Source: Eutreptiella sp. 'Long Island Sound 2002' (Eukaryota > Euglenozoa > Euglenophyceae > Eutreptiales > Eutreptiaceae). From it: DNA of 64,000 nucleotides. Positions 50,566 through 64,000 of this stretch are shown in pieces. Under the pieces are notes generated by a model that worked only from the letters and a program-made list of their open reading frames with translations, had not been told where the DNA came from and ran no database searches. The stretch's first letter is position 1. Each line of letters starts with the position of its first letter. The stretch is from contig OZ038399.1 of the NCBI GenBank assembly GCA_964036045.1, positions 20,357,670 through 20,421,669 on the forward strand. Reading direction: 5' to 3'. Position numbers and translations under genes: made by a program.

Positions 50566-53500
50566 ACAAACGGGCAAATTCGGGCGAATTCTCTGCTACA
50601 CGTGCGACGTGGTTCATATGGTACACGAATAGCATGATGCAGCTTGTTTTGGCCAGAGGGTTGAGTGGTTGAGATATGGGCAACACCAAATTGAAACGGG
50701 TATTGTGCGCGCACGTACTATTCAGTTCAACCTGAAAATAGCGTCATTCGCGTGCAAGAGAGCCTAAAACCTCACATTTGCACACACGGGCAAATTCGGG
50801 CAAATTCTCTGCTACACGTGCGATGTGGTGCGTATGGTACACGAACAACATGCTGCAGCTTGTTCTGGCCAGAGGGTTAAGTGGTCGCGATATGGGCAAC
50901 ACCAATTTGAAATGGGCATTGTGCGGGCACGTACTGTGAAGTTCAACCTGAAAATAGCGTCATTCGCGTGCAAGGGAGCCTAAAGCCCAGATTTGCGCAC
51001 ACGGGAAAATTCGGGCAAATTCTCTGCTACACGTGCGATGTGGTTCGTATGGTACACGAACAACATGCTGCAGCTTGTTCTGGCCAGAGGGTTAAGTGGT
51101 CGAGATATGGGCAATACCAATTTGAAATCGGCATTGTGCGGGCATGTACTGTTCGGTTCAACCTGGAAATAAGGTTATTCGCGTGCAAGGGAGCCTGAAC
51201 CTGACATTTGCGCACACGGGCAAATTCGGGCAAATTCTCTGCTACAAATGCGGGGTGGTTCGTATGGTACACGAACATCATGATGCACCTTGTTTTGGCC
51301 AGAGGGTTGAGTGGTTGAGATATGGGCAATACCAAATTGAAACGGGTATTGTGCGGGCACGTAGTATTCAGTTCAACCTGAAAATAGCGTCATTCGCGTG
51401 CAAGGGAGCCTAAAACCCACATATGCACACACGGGCAAATTCGAGCAAATTCTCTGCTACAGGTGCGACGCGGTTCGTATGGTACACTAACAGCATGATG
51501 CAGCTTGTTCTGGCCAGAGGGTTGAGTGGTCGAGATATGGGCAATACCAATTTGAAATGGGCATTGTGCGGGCACGTACTGTTCAGTTCAACCTGGAAAT
51601 AGCGTCATTCGCGTGCAACGGAGCCTGAACCTCACATTTGCACACACGTGCAAATTCGGGCAAATTCTCTGCTACACGTGCGACGTGGTTCGTATGGTAC
51701 ACGAACACCATGATGCACCTTGTTCTGGCCGGAGGGTTGAGTGGTTGTGATATGGGCAATACCAATTTGAAATGGGCATTGTGCGGGCACGTACTGTGAA
51801 GTTCAACCTGAACGTAGCGTCGTTCACCTGCAAGGGAGCCCAAACCTCACATTTGCACAAACGGGCAAATTCGGGCAAATTCTCTGCTACACGTGCGACG
51901 TGGTTCATATGGTACACGAATAGCATGATGCAGCTTGTTTTGGCCAGAGGGTTGAGTGGTTGAGATATGGGCAATACCAAATTGAAACGGGTATTGTGCG
52001 GGCACGTACTATTCAGTTCAACCTGAAAATAGCGTCATTCGCGTGCAAGGGAGCCTAAGACCTCACATTTGCACACACGGGCAAATTCGAGCAAATTCTC
52101 TGCTACAGGTGCGACGTGGTTCGTATGGTACCCGAACAGCATGATGCAGCTTGTTCTGGCCAGAGGGTTGAGTGGTCGCGATACGGGCAACACCAAATTG
52201 AAACGGGTATTGTGCGGGCACGTACTATTCAGTTCAACCTGAAAATAGCGTCATTCGCGTGCAAGGGAGCCTAAAACCTCACATTTGCACACACGGGCAA
52301 ATTCGGGCAAATTCTCTGCTACACGTGCGAGGTGGTTCGTATGGTACACGAACAACATGCTGCAGCTTGTTCTGGCCAGAGGGTTGAGTGGTCGAGATAT
52401 GGGCAATACCAATTTGAAATCGGCATTGTGCGGGCACGTACTGTTCAGTTCAACCTGAAAATAGCGTCCTTCGCGTGCAAGGGAGCCTAAACCTCACATT
52501 TGCACACACGGGCGAATTCGAGCACATTCTCTGCTACCGGTGCGACGTGGTTCGTATGGTACGAGAACAGCATGATGCAGCTTGTTCTGGCCGGAGGGTT
52601 GAGTGGTTGTGATATGGGCAATACCAATTTGAAATGGGCATTGTGCGGGCACGTACTGTTCAGTTCAACCTGAAAATAGCGTCCTTCGCGTGCAAGGGAG
52701 CCTAAACCTCACATTTGCACAAACGGGCAAATTCGGGCAAATTCTCTGCTACACGTGCCATGTGATTCGTATGGTACACGAACAACATGCTGCAGCTTGT
52801 TCTGGCCAGAGGGTTAAGTGGTCGCGATATGGGCAACACCAATTTGAAATGGGCATTGTGCGGGCACGTACTGTGAAGTTCAACCTGAAAATAGCGTCAT
52901 TCGCGTGCAAGGGAGCCTAAAGCCCAGATTTGCGCACACGGGAAAATTCGGGCAAATTCTCTGCTACACGTGCGATGTGGTTCGTATGGTACACGAACAA
53001 CATGCTGCAGCTTGTTCTGGCCAGAGGGTTGAGTGGTCGAGATATGGGCAATACCAATTTGAAATCGGCATTGTGCGGGCACGTACTGTTCGGTTCAACA
53101 TGGAAATAAGGTTATTCGCGTGCAAGGGAGCCTGAACCTCACATTTGCGCACAAGGGCAAATTCGGGCGAATTCTCTGCTACACGTGCGACGTGGTTCGT
53201 ATGGTACGCGAACAGCATGATGCACCTTGTTCTGGCCGGAGGGTTGAGTGGTCGAGATATGGGCAATACCAATTTGGAATGGTCATTGTGCGGGCACGCA
53301 CTGTTCAGTTCAACCTGAAAATAGCGTCCTTCACGTGCAAGGGAGCCTAAACCTCACATTTGCACACACGGGCAAATTCGGGCAAATTCTCTGCTACACG
53401 TGCGACGTGGTTCATATGGTACACGAATAGCATGATGCAGCTTGTTGTGGCCAGAGGGTTGAGTGGTTGGGATATGGGCAATACCAAATTGAAACGGGTA

Positions 53501-56500
53501 TTGTGCGGGCACGTACTATTCAGTTCAACCTGAAAATGGCGGCATTCGCGTGCAAGGGAGCCTAAAACCCACATATGCGCACACGGGCAAATTCGAGAAA
53601 ATTCTATGCTACAGGTGCGACGTGGTTCGTATGGTACACTAACAGCATGATGCAGCTTGTTCTGGCCAGAGGGTTGAGTGGTCGAGATATGGGCAATACC
53701 AATTTGAAACGGGTATTGTGCGGGCACGTACTATTCAGTTCAACCTGAAAATAGCGTCATTCGCGTGCAAGGGAGCCTAAAACCCACATATGCGCACACG
53801 GGCAAATTCGAGCAACTTCTCTGCTACAGGTGCGACGTGGTTCGTATGGTACACTAACAGCATGATGCAGCTTGTTTTGGCCAGAGGGTTGAGTGGTTGA
53901 GATATGGGCAATACCAAATTGAAACGGGTATTGTGCGGGCACGTACTATTCAGTTCAACCTGAAAATAGCGTCATTCGCGTGCAAGGGAGCCTAAAACCC
54001 ACATATGCGCACACGGGCAAATTCGAGCAAATTCTCTGCTACACGTGCGACGTGGTTCGTATGGTACACTAACAGCATGATGCAGCTTGTTCTGGCCAGA
54101 GGGTTGAGTGGTCGAGATATGGGCAATACCAATTTGAAATGGGCATTGTGCGGGCACGTACTGTTCAGTTCAACCTAGAAATAGCGTCATTCGCGTGCAA
54201 CGGAGCCTGAACCTCACATTTGCACACACGTGCAAATTCGGGCAAATTCTCTGCTACACGTGCGACGTGGTTCGTATGGTACGCGAACAGCATGATGCAC
54301 CTTGTTTTGACCAGGGGGTTGAGTGGTCGAGATATGGGCAATACCAATTTGGAATGGTCATTGTGCGGGCACGCACTGTTCAGTTCAACCTGAAAATAGC
54401 GTCCTTCACGTGCAAGGGAGCCTAAACCTCACATTTGCGAACACGGGCAAATTCGGGCAAATTCTCTGCTACATGTGCGGGGTGGTTCGTATGGTACACG
54501 AACATCATGATGCACCTTGTTTTGACCAGGGGGTTGAGTGGTCGAGATATGGGCAATACCAATTTGGAATGGTCATTGTGCGGGCACGCACTGTTCAGTT
54601 CAACCTGAAAATAACGTCCTTCACGTGCAAGGGAGCCTAAACCTCACATTCGCAAACACGGGCAGATTGGGGCGAATTCTCTGCTACACGTGCGACGTGG
54701 TTCGTATGGTACACGAACAGCATGATGCAGCTTGTTCTGGCCGGAGGGTTGAGTGGTTGTGATATGGGCAATACCAATTTGAAATGGGCATTATGCGGGC
54801 ACGTACTGTGAAGTTCAACCTGAAAATAGCGTCATGCGCGTGCAAGGGAGCCTAAAGCCCAGATTTGCGCACACGGGCAAATTCGGGCAAATTCTCTGCT
54901 ACACGTGCGATGTGGTTCGTATGGTACACGAACAACATGCTGCAGCTTGTTCTGGCCAGAGGGTTAAGTGGTCGAGATATGGGCAATACCAATTTGAAAT
55001 GGTCATTGTGCGGGCACGCACTGTTCAGTTCAACCTGAAAATAGCGTCCTTCACGTGCAAGGGAGCCTAAACCTCACATTTGCACACACGGGCAAATTCG
55101 GGCAAATTCTCTGCTACACGTGCGACGTGGTTCGTATGGTACACGAATAGCATGATGCAGCTTGTTCTGGCCTGAGGGTTGAGTGGTCGAGATATGGGCA
55201 GTACCAATTTGAAATGGGCATTGTGCGGGCGCATACTGTTCAGTTCGACCTGAAAATAGCGTCATTCGCGTGCAAGGGAGCCTAAGCCGCACATTTCCAC
55301 ACACGGGCGAATTGGGACAAATTCTCTGCTACACGTGCGACGTGGTTCGTATGATACACGAATAGCATGATGCAGCTTGTTGTGGCCAGAGGGTTGAGTG
55401 GTCGCGATATGGGCAACACCAATTTGAAATGGGCATTGTGCGGGCACGTACTGTTCAGTTCAACCTGAAAATAGCGTCACTCGTGTGCAAGGGAGCCTGA
55501 ACCTCACATTTGCACACACGGGCAAATTCGGGCAAATTCTCTGCTACACGTGCGGGGTGGTTCGTATGGTACACGAATAGCATGATGCAGCTTGTTGTGG
55601 CCAGAGGGTTGAGTGGTTGAGATATGGGCAATACCAAATTGAAACGGCCATTGCGCGGGCACGTACTGTTCAGTTCAACCTGAAAATAGCGTCATTCGCG
55701 TGCAAGGGAGCCTGAACCTCACATTTGCGCACACGGGCAAATTCGGGCAAATTCTCTGCTACACGTGCGGGGTGGTTCGTATGGTACACGAACATCATGA
55801 TGCACCTTGTTTTGACCAGGGGGTTGAGTGGTCGAGATATGGGCAATACCAATTTGGAATGGGCATTGTGCGGGCACGTACTGTGAAGTTCAACCTGAAC
55901 GTAGCGTCGTTCACCTGCAAGGGAGCCTAAACCTCACATTTGCACACACGGGCAAATTCGGGCAAATTCTCTGCTACACGTGCGACGTGGTTCCTATGGT
56001 ACACGAACATCATGATGCAGCTTTGTCTGGCCTGAGGGTTGATTGGTCGAGATATGGGCAGTACCAATTTGAAATGGGCATTGTGCGGGCGCATACTGTT
56101 CAGTTCGACCTGAAAATAGCGTCCTTCGCGTGCCGGGGAGCCTAAGCCGCACATTTCCACACACGGGCGAATTGGGACAAATTCTCTGCTACAGGTGCGA
56201 CGTGGTTCGTATGGTACACTAACAGCATGATGCAGCTTGTTCTGGCCAGAGGGTTGAGTGGTCGAGATATGGGCAATACCAATTTGAAATGGGCATTGTG
56301 CGGGCACGTACTGTTCAGTTCAACCTGGAAATAGCGTCATTCGCGTGCAACGGAGCCTGAACCTCACATTTGCACACACGGGCAAATTCGGGCAAATTCT
56401 CTGCTATACGTGCGACGTGGTTCGTATGGTACACTAACAGCATGATGCAGCTTGTTCTGGCCAGAGGGTTGAGTGGTCGTGATATGGGCAATACCCATTT

Positions 56501-57849
56501 GAAATGGGCATTGTGCGGGCACGTACTGGTCAGTTCAACCTGGAAATAGCGTCATTCGCGTGCAACAGAGCCTGAACCTCACATTTGCACACACGTGCAA
56601 ATTCGGGCAAATTCTCTGCTACACGTGCGACGTGGTTCGTATGGTACGCGAACAGCATGATGCACCTGGTTCTGGCCGGAGGGTTGAGTGGTTGTGATAT
56701 GGGCAATACCAATTTGAAATGGGCATTGTGCGGGCACGTACTGTTCAGTTCAACCTGGAAATAGCGTCATTCGCGTGCAACGGAGCCTGAACCTCACATT
56801 TGCACACACGTGCAAATTTGGGCAAATTCTCTGCTACACGTGCGACGTGGTTCGTATGGTACGCGAACAGCATGATGCACCTTGTTCTGGCCGGAGGGTT
56901 GAGTGGTTGTGATATGGGCAATACCAATTTGAAATGGGCATTGTGCGGGCACGTACTGTTCAGTTCAACCCGAAAATAGCGTCATTCGCGTGCAAGGGAG
57001 CCTAAAGCCCAGATTTGAGCACACGGGCAAATTCGGGCAAATTCTCTGCTACACGTGCGATGTGGTTCGTATGGTACACGAACAGCATGATGCAGCTTGT
57101 TCTGGCCAGAGGGTTGAGTGGTCGCGATATGGGCAACACCAATTTGGGATGGGCATTGTGCGGGCACGTACTGTTCAGTTCAACCTGAAAATAGCGTCAC
57201 TCGTGTGCAAGGGAGCCTGAACCTCACATTTGCACACACGGGCAAATTCGGGCAAATTCTCTGCTACATGTGCGACGTGGTTCGTATGGTACACGAACAT
57301 CATGATGCACCTTGTTTTGACCAGGGGGTTGAGTGGTCGAGATATGGGCAATACCAATTTGGAATGGTCATTGTGCGGGCACGCACTGTTCAGTTCAACC
57401 TGAAAATAGCGTCCTTCACGTGCAAGGGAGCCTAAACCTCACATTTGCACACAAGGGCAAATTCGGGCAAATTCTCTGCTACATGTGCGAGGTGGCTCGT
57501 ATGGTACACGAATAGCATGATGCAGCTTGTTGTGGCCAGAGGGTTGAGTGGTTGAGATATGGGCAATACCAAATTAAAACGGCCATTGTGCGGGCACGTA
57601 CTGTTCAGTTCAACCCGAAAATAGCGTCATTCGCGTGCAAGGGAGCCTAAAGCCCAGATTTGAGCACACGGGCAAATTCGGGCAAATTCTCTGCTACACG
57701 TGCGATGTGGTTCATATGGTACACGAATAGCATGATGCAGCTTGTTGTGGCCAGAGGGTTGAGTGGTCGCGATATGGGCAATACCAATTTGGAATGGTCA
57801 TTGTGCGGGCACGCACTGTTCAGTTCAACCTGAAAATAGCGTCCTTCAC

Positions 57850-58062
57850 GTGCAAGGGAGCCTGAACCTCACATTTGCACACATGGGCAAATTCAGGCAA
57901 ATTCTGCTACATGTGCGAGGTGGTTCGTATGGTACACGAACATCATGATGCACCTTGTTTTGACCAGGGGGTTGAGTGGTCGAGATATGGGCAATACCAA
58001 TTTGGAATGGTCATTGTGCGGGCACGCACTGTTCAGTTCAACCTGGAAATAGCGTCATTCGC
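57850..58062. repeat. 213-bp monomer with a 2-bp deletion
   Basis: The usual AAATTCTCTGCTAC is AAATTCTGCTAC here, a loss of one CT. The unit also carries CACATGGGCAAATTCAGGC. Flanking units are of normal length. Confidence 0.88.
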
Positions 58063-59324
58063 GTGCAAGGGAGCCTAAACCTCACATTTGCACACACGGG
58101 CAAATTCGGGCAAATGCTCTGCTACACGTGCGACGTGGTTCATATGGTACACGAATAGCATGATGCAGCTTGTTCTGGCCGGAGGGTTGAGTGGTCGAGA
58201 TATGGGCAATACCAATTTGGAATGGTCATTGTGCGGGCACGCACTGTTCAGTTCAACCTGAAAATAGCGTCCTTCACGTGCAAGGGGGCCTAAAGCCCAC
58301 ATTTGCGCACACGGGCAAATTCGGGCAAATTCTCTGCTACACGTGCGACGTGGTTCGTATGGTACACTAACAGCATGATGCAGGTTGTTCTGGCCAGAGG
58401 GTTGAGTGGTCGCGATATGGGCGATACCAATTTGGAATGGTCAGTGTGCGGGCACGCACTGTTCAGTTCAACCTGAAAATAGCGTCCTTCACGTGCAAGG
58501 GAGCCTAAACCTCACATATGCACACACGGGCAAATTCGGGCAGATTCTCTGCTACACGTGCGACGTGGTTCGTATGGTACACGAACAGCATGATGCAGGT
58601 TGTTCTGGCCAGAGGGTTGAGTGGTCGCGATATGGGCAATACCAATTTGGAATGGTCATTGTGCGGGCACGCACTGTTCAGTTCAACCTGAAAATAGCGT
58701 CCTTCACGTGCAAGGGAGCCTAAACCTCACATATGCACACACGGGCAAATTCGGGCAGATTGTCTGCTACACGTGCGACGTGGTTCGTATGGTACACGAA
58801 CAGCATGATGCAGCTTGTTCTGGCCGGAGGATTGAGTGGTTGTGATATGGGCAATACCATTTTGAAATGGTCATTGTGCGGGCACGCACTGTTCAGTTCA
58901 ACCTGAAAATAGCGTCCTTCGCGTGCAAGGGAGCCTAAACCTCACATTTGCACACACGGGCAAATTCGGGCAAATTCTCTGCTACACGTGCGACGTGGTT
59001 CGTATGGTACACGAACAGCATGATGCACCTTGTTCTGGCCGGAGGGTTGAGTGGTCGAGATATGGGCAATACCAATTTGGAATGGTCATTGTGCGGGCAG
59101 GCACTGTTCAGTTCAACCTGAAAATAGCGTCCTTCGCGTGCAAGGGAGCCTAAACCTCACATTTGCACACACGGGCAAATTCGGGCAAATTCTCTGCTAC
59201 ACGTGCGACGTGGTTCGTATGGTACACGAACAGCATGATGCACCTTGTTCTGGCCGGAGGGTTGAGTGGTCGAGATATGGGCAATACCAATTTGAAATGG
59301 TCATTGTGCGGGCACGCACTGTTC

Positions 59325-61474
59325 AGTTCAACCTGAAAATAGCGTCCTTCACGTGCAAGGGAGCCTAAACCTCACATTTGCACACACGGGCAAATTCGGG
59401 CAAATTCTCTGCTACACGTGCGACGTGGTTCATATGGTACGCGAATAGCATGATGCAGCTTGTTGTGGCCAGAGGGTTGAGTGGTCGAGATATGGGCAAT
59501 ACCAATTTGGAATGGTCATTGTGCGGGCACGCACAGTTCAGTTCAACCTGAAAATAGCGTCCTTCACGTGCAAGGGAGCCTAAAGCCCACATTTGCGCAC
59601 ACGGGCAAATTCGGGCAAATTCTCTGCTACACGTGCAACGTGGTTCGTATGGTACACTAACAGCATGATGCAGGTTGTTCTCGCCAGAGGGTTGAGTGGT
59701 TGCGATATGGGCAATACCAATTTGAAATGGTCATTGTGCGGGCACGCACTGTTCAGTTCAACCTGAAAATAGCGTCCTTCACGTGCAAGGGAGCCTAAAC
59801 CTCACATATGCACACACGGGCAAATTCGGGCAGATTCTCTGCTACACGTGCGACGTGGTTCGTATGGTACACGAACAGCATGATGCAGCTTGTTCTGGCC
59901 GGAGGGTTGAGTGGTTGTGATATGGGCAATACCAATTTGAAATGGTCATTGTGCGGGCACGCACTGTTCAGTTCAACCTGAAAATAGCGTCCTTCGCGTG
60001 CAAGGGAGCCTAAACCTCACATTTGCACACACGGGCAAATTCGGGCAAATTCTCTGCTACACATGCGACGTGGTTCGTATGGTACACGAACAGCATGATG
60101 CACCTTGTTTTGACCAGGGGGTTGAGTGGTCGAGATATGGGCAACACCAATTTGAAATGGGCATTGTGCGGGCACGTACTGTTCAGTTCAACCTGAAAAT
60201 AGCGTCACTCGTGTGCAAGGGAGCCTGAACCTCACATTTGCACACACGGGCAAATTCGGGCAAATTCTCTGCTACATGTGCGAGGTGGTTCGTATGGTAC
60301 ATGAACATCATCATGCACCTTGTTTTGACCAGGGGGTTGAGTGGTCGAGATATGGGCAACACCAATTTGAAATGGGCATTGTGCGGGCACGTACTGTTCA
60401 GTTCAACCTGAAAATAGCGTCACTCGTGTGCAAGGGAGCCTGAACCTCACATTTGCACACACGGGCAAATTCGGGCAAATTCTCTGCTACATGTGCGAGG
60501 TGGTTCGTATGGTACACGAACATCATGATGCACCTTGTTTTGACCAGGGGGTTGAGTGGTCGAGATATGGGCAATACCAATTTGGAATGGTCATTGTGCG
60601 GGCACGCACTGTTCAGTTCAACCTGAAAATAGCGTCCTTCACGTGCAAGGGAGCCTAAACCTCACATTTGCACACACGGGCAAATTCGGGCAAATTCTCT
60701 GCTATACGTGCGACGTGGTTCGTATGGTACACGAACAGCATGATGCAGCTTGTTCTGGCCGGAGGATTGAGTGGTTGTGATATGGGCAATACCAATTTGA
60801 AATGGGCATTGTGCGGGCACGCACTGTTCAGTTCAACCTGAAAATAGCGTCCTTCACGTGCAAGCAAGCCTAAACCTCACATTTGCACACACGGGCAAAT
60901 TCGGGCAAATTCTCTGCTACATGTGCGAGGTGGTTCGTATGGTACATGAACATCATCATGCACCTTGTTTTGACCAGGGGGTTGAGTGGTCGAGATATGG
61001 GCAACACCAATTTGAAATGGGCATTGTGCGGGCACGTACTGTTCAGTTCAACCTGAAAATAGCGTCACTCGTGTGCAAGGGAGCCTGAACCTCACATTTG
61101 CACACACGGGCAAATTCGGGCAAATTCTCTGCTACATGTGCGAGGTGGTTCGTATGGTACACGAACATCATGATGCACCTTGTTTTGACCAGGGGGTTGA
61201 GTGGTCGAGATATGGGCAATACCAATTTGAAATCGGCATTGTGCAGGCACGTACTGTTCGGTTCAACCTGGAAATAAGGTTATTCGCGTGCAAGGGAGCC
61301 TGAACCTCACATTTGCGCACACGGGCAAATTCGGGCAATTTCTCTGCTACACGTGCGGGGTGGTTCGTATGGTACACGAACATCATGATGCACCTTGTTT
61401 TGGCCGGAGGGTTGAGTGGTTGTGATATGGGCAATACCAATTTGAAATGGTCATTGTGCGGGCACGTACTGTTC
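59325..61474. repeat. 10-mer higher-order unit, copy 1 (2150 bp)
   Basis: Ten successive monomers recur at an offset of exactly 2150 bp in 61475-63600. Shared rare variants include GGCACGCACAGTTCAG, CAGGTTGTTCTCGCC, ACATCATCATGCACC, GTGCAGGCACG and GGGCAATTTCTCTGC. It has a private change GTGCAAGCAAGCC near 60861. Confidence 0.92.
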
Positions 61475-63600
61475 AGTTCAACCTGAAAATAGCGTCCTTC
61501 ACGTGCAAGGGAGCCTAAACCTCACATTTGCACACACGGGCAAATTCGGGCAAATTCTCTGCTACACGTGCGACGTGGTTCATATGGTACGCGAATAGCA
61601 TGATGCAGCTTGTTGTGGCCAGAGGGTTGAGTGGTCGAGATATGGGCAATACCAATTTGGAATGGTCATTGTGCGGGCACGCACAGTTCAGTTCAACCTG
61701 AAAATAGCGTCCTTCACGTGCAAGGGAGCCTAAAGCCCACATTTGCGCACACGGGCAAATTCGGGCAAATTCTCTGCTACACGTGCAACGTGGTTCGTAT
61801 GGTACACTAACAGCATGATGCAGGTTGTTCTCGCCAGAGGGTTGAGTGGTTGCGATATGGGCAATACCAATTTGAAATGGTCATTGTGCGGGCACGCACT
61901 GTTCAGTTCAACCTGAAAATAGCGTCCTTCACGTGCAAGGGAGCCTAAACCTCACATATGCACACACGGGCAAATTCGGGCAGATTCTCTGCTACACGTG
62001 CGACGTGGTTCGTATGGTACACGAACAGCATGATGCAGCTTGTTCTGGCCGGAGGGTTGAGTGGTTGTGATATGGGCAATACCAATTTGAAATGGTCATT
62101 GTGCGGGCACGCACTGTTCAGTTCAACCTGAAAATAGCGTCCTTCGCGTGCAAGGGAGCCTAAACCTCACATTTGCACACACGGGCAAATTCGGGCAAAT
62201 TCTCTGCTACACATGCGACGTGGTTCGTATGGTACACGAACAGCATGATGCACCTTGTTTTGACCAGGGGGTTGAGTGGTCGAGATATGGGCAACACCAA
62301 TTTGAAATGGGCATTGTGCGGGCACGTACTGTTCAGTTCAACCTGAAAATAGCGTCACTCGTGTGCAAGGGAGCCTGAACCTCACATTTGCACACACGGG
62401 CAAATTCGGGCAAATTCTCTGCTACATGTGCGAGGTGGTTCGTATGGTACATGAACATCATCATGCACCTTGTTTTGACCAGGGGGTTGAGTGGTCGAGA
62501 TATGGGCAACACCAATTTGAAATGGGCATTGTGCGGGCACGTACTGTTCAGTTCAACCTGAAAATAGCGTCACTCGTGTGCAAGGGAGCCTGAACCTCAC
62601 ATTTGCACACACGGGCAAATTCGGGCAAATTCTCTGCTACATGTGCGAGGTGGTTCGTATGGTACACGAACATCATGATGCACCTTGTTTTGACCAGGGG
62701 GTTGAGTGGTCGAGATATGGGCAATACCAATTTGGAATGGTCATTGTGCGGGCACGCACTGTTCAGTTCAACCTGAAAATAGCGTCCTTCACGTGCAAGG
62801 GAGCCTAAACCTCACATTTGCACACACGGGCAAATTCGGGCAAATACTCTGCTATACGTGCGACGTGGTTCGTATGGTACACGAACAGCATGATGCAGCT
62901 TGTTCTGGCCGGAGGATTGAGTGGTTGTGATATGGGCAATACCAATTTGAAATGGGCATTGTGCGGGCACGCACTGTTCAGTTCAACCTGAAAATAGCGT
63001 CCTTCACGTGCAAGGGAGCCTAAACCTCACATTTGCACACACGGGCAAATTCGGGCAAATTCTCTGCTACATGTGCGAGGTGGTTCGTATGGTACATGAA
63101 CATCATCATGCACCTTGTTTTGACCAGGGGGTTGAGTGGTCGAGATATGGGCAACACCAATTTGAAATGGGCATTGTGCGGGCACGTACTGTTCAGTTCA
63201 ACCTGAAAATAGCGTCACTCGTGTGCAAGGGAGCCTGAACCTCACATTTGCACACACGGGCAAATTCGGGCAAATTCTCTGCTACATGTGCGAGGTGGTT
63301 CGTATGGTACACGAACATCATGATGCACCTTGTTTTGACCAGGGGGTTGAGTGGTCGAGATATGGGCAATACCAATTTGAAATCGGCATTGTGCAGGCAC
63401 GTACTGTTCGGTTCAACCTGGAAATAAGGTTATTCGCGTGCAAGGGAGCCTGAACCTCACATTTGCGCACACGGGCAAATTCGGGCAATTTCTCTGCTAC
63501 ACGTGCGGGGTGGTTCGTATGGTACACGAACATCATGATGCACCTTGTTTTGGCCGGAGGGTTGAGTGGTTGTGATATGGGCAATACCAATTTGAAATCG
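61475..63600. repeat. 10-mer higher-order unit, copy 2
   Basis: This is a near-identical repeat of 59325-61474. Differences seen are few, such as AAATACTCTGC near 62844 against AAATTCTCTGC near 60694. Such similarity indicates a very recent duplication by unequal exchange, or possibly an assembly duplication. Confidence 0.9.
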
Positions 63601-64000
63601 GCATTGTGCGGGCACGTACTGTTCGGTTCAACCTGGAAATAAGGTTATTCGCGTGCAAGGGAGCCTGAACCTCACATTTGCGCACACGGGCAAATTCGGG
63701 CAAATTCTCTGCTACGTGTGCGAGGTGGTTCGTATGGTACACGAACATCATGATGCACCTTGTTTTGACCAGGGGGTTGAGTGGTCGAGATATGGGCAAT
63801 ACCAATTTGGAATGGTCATTGTGCGGGCACGCACTGTTCAGTTCAACCTGAAAATAGCGTCCTTCACGTGCAAGGGAGCCTAAACCTCACATTTGCACAC
63901 ACGGGCAAATTCGGGCAAATTCTCTGCTATACGTGCGACGTGGTTCGTATGGTACACGAACAGCATGATGCAGGTTGTTCTGGCCGGAGGGTTGAGTGGT

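Larger units (their letters stand above)
48971..64000. repeat. Right satellite array, same 215-bp family (about 70 copies)
   Basis: The same monomer family and orientation resumes after the retroelement fragment and runs to the end of the window, so the true array extends further. The first unit begins in mid-monomer at TTCGTATGGTACACTAAC. The first kilobases contain more small rearrangements than the left array, including a 78-bp deletion near 49500. The last 5 kb consist of two nearly identical 10-mers. No gene other than satellite by-product frames is seen. Confidence 0.97.

Noticed and set aside
63605-63640. CENP-B-box-like string TTCGGTTCAACCTGG in one satellite subfamily
   Set aside because: It matches eight of the nine essential positions but has CTGG in place of CGGG. 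The box is mainly a mammalian feature, and the variant is absent from long parts of the array. A chance match is likely.
1-64000. CRISPR array or bacterial repeat locus
   Set aside because: The whole 215-bp unit is repeated with no unique spacers, there are no cas genes, and the insert is a eukaryotic-type retroelement.

Overview
The window is almost entirely one tandem satellite. A 215-bp monomer repeats head to tail from base 1 to 44886 and again from 48971 to 64000, about 279 monomers by length arithmetic. It is interrupted once, by a 4084-bp block (44887-48970) that is visibly richer in G+C and carries decayed retroelement genes on the minus strand. There is no operon, tRNA, rRNA, CRISPR array or ordinary host gene. 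A long homogeneous satellite plus a retrotransposon that encodes a tyrosine recombinase (YR) points to a eukaryotic nuclear genome, probably a protist or alga, in a centromeric, subtelomeric or other heterochromatic block. The species cannot be named from the sequence.

The satellite is structured. Monomers differ at linked diagnostic sites and form subfamilies. These are arranged as local multimers: dimers, trimers, tetramers, two tandem 10-mer duplications (2900-7199 and 59325-63600) and a 12/13-mer duplication (35959-41331). There are also older segmental copies: 274-2223, 7154-8673 and 18982-20716; 9949-14900 with 20917-25000; 27600-31760 with 31930-35400. Monomer gains and losses, shared 1-bp indels and local conversion tracts separate the copies, as expected from unequal exchange and gene conversion. 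Because 215 is not a multiple of 3, the reading frame changes at every monomer. The many 60-180 codon open frames in the array are by-products, not genes.

The inserted block reads on the minus strand as Gag with two zinc knuckles, then a YR, then an acidic linker, then a reverse transcriptase (RT) with a YVDD active site. The order Gag-YR-RT with all genes on one strand differs from classic DIRS and Ngaro elements. From memory it matches the kinetoplastid VIPER/TATE type best. The copy is broken. Gag runs into the left-hand (5') junction without its N-terminus, and the YR has an in-frame TAG and a one-base frame change before its catalytic Tyr. No RNase H is seen after the RT, and no terminal repeats are visible. 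The block is flanked by a 39-bp satellite segment present on both sides with two mismatches. The most unusual coding feature is that Gag and YR share one frame separated by a single TGA in the context CAA-TGA-CAA.
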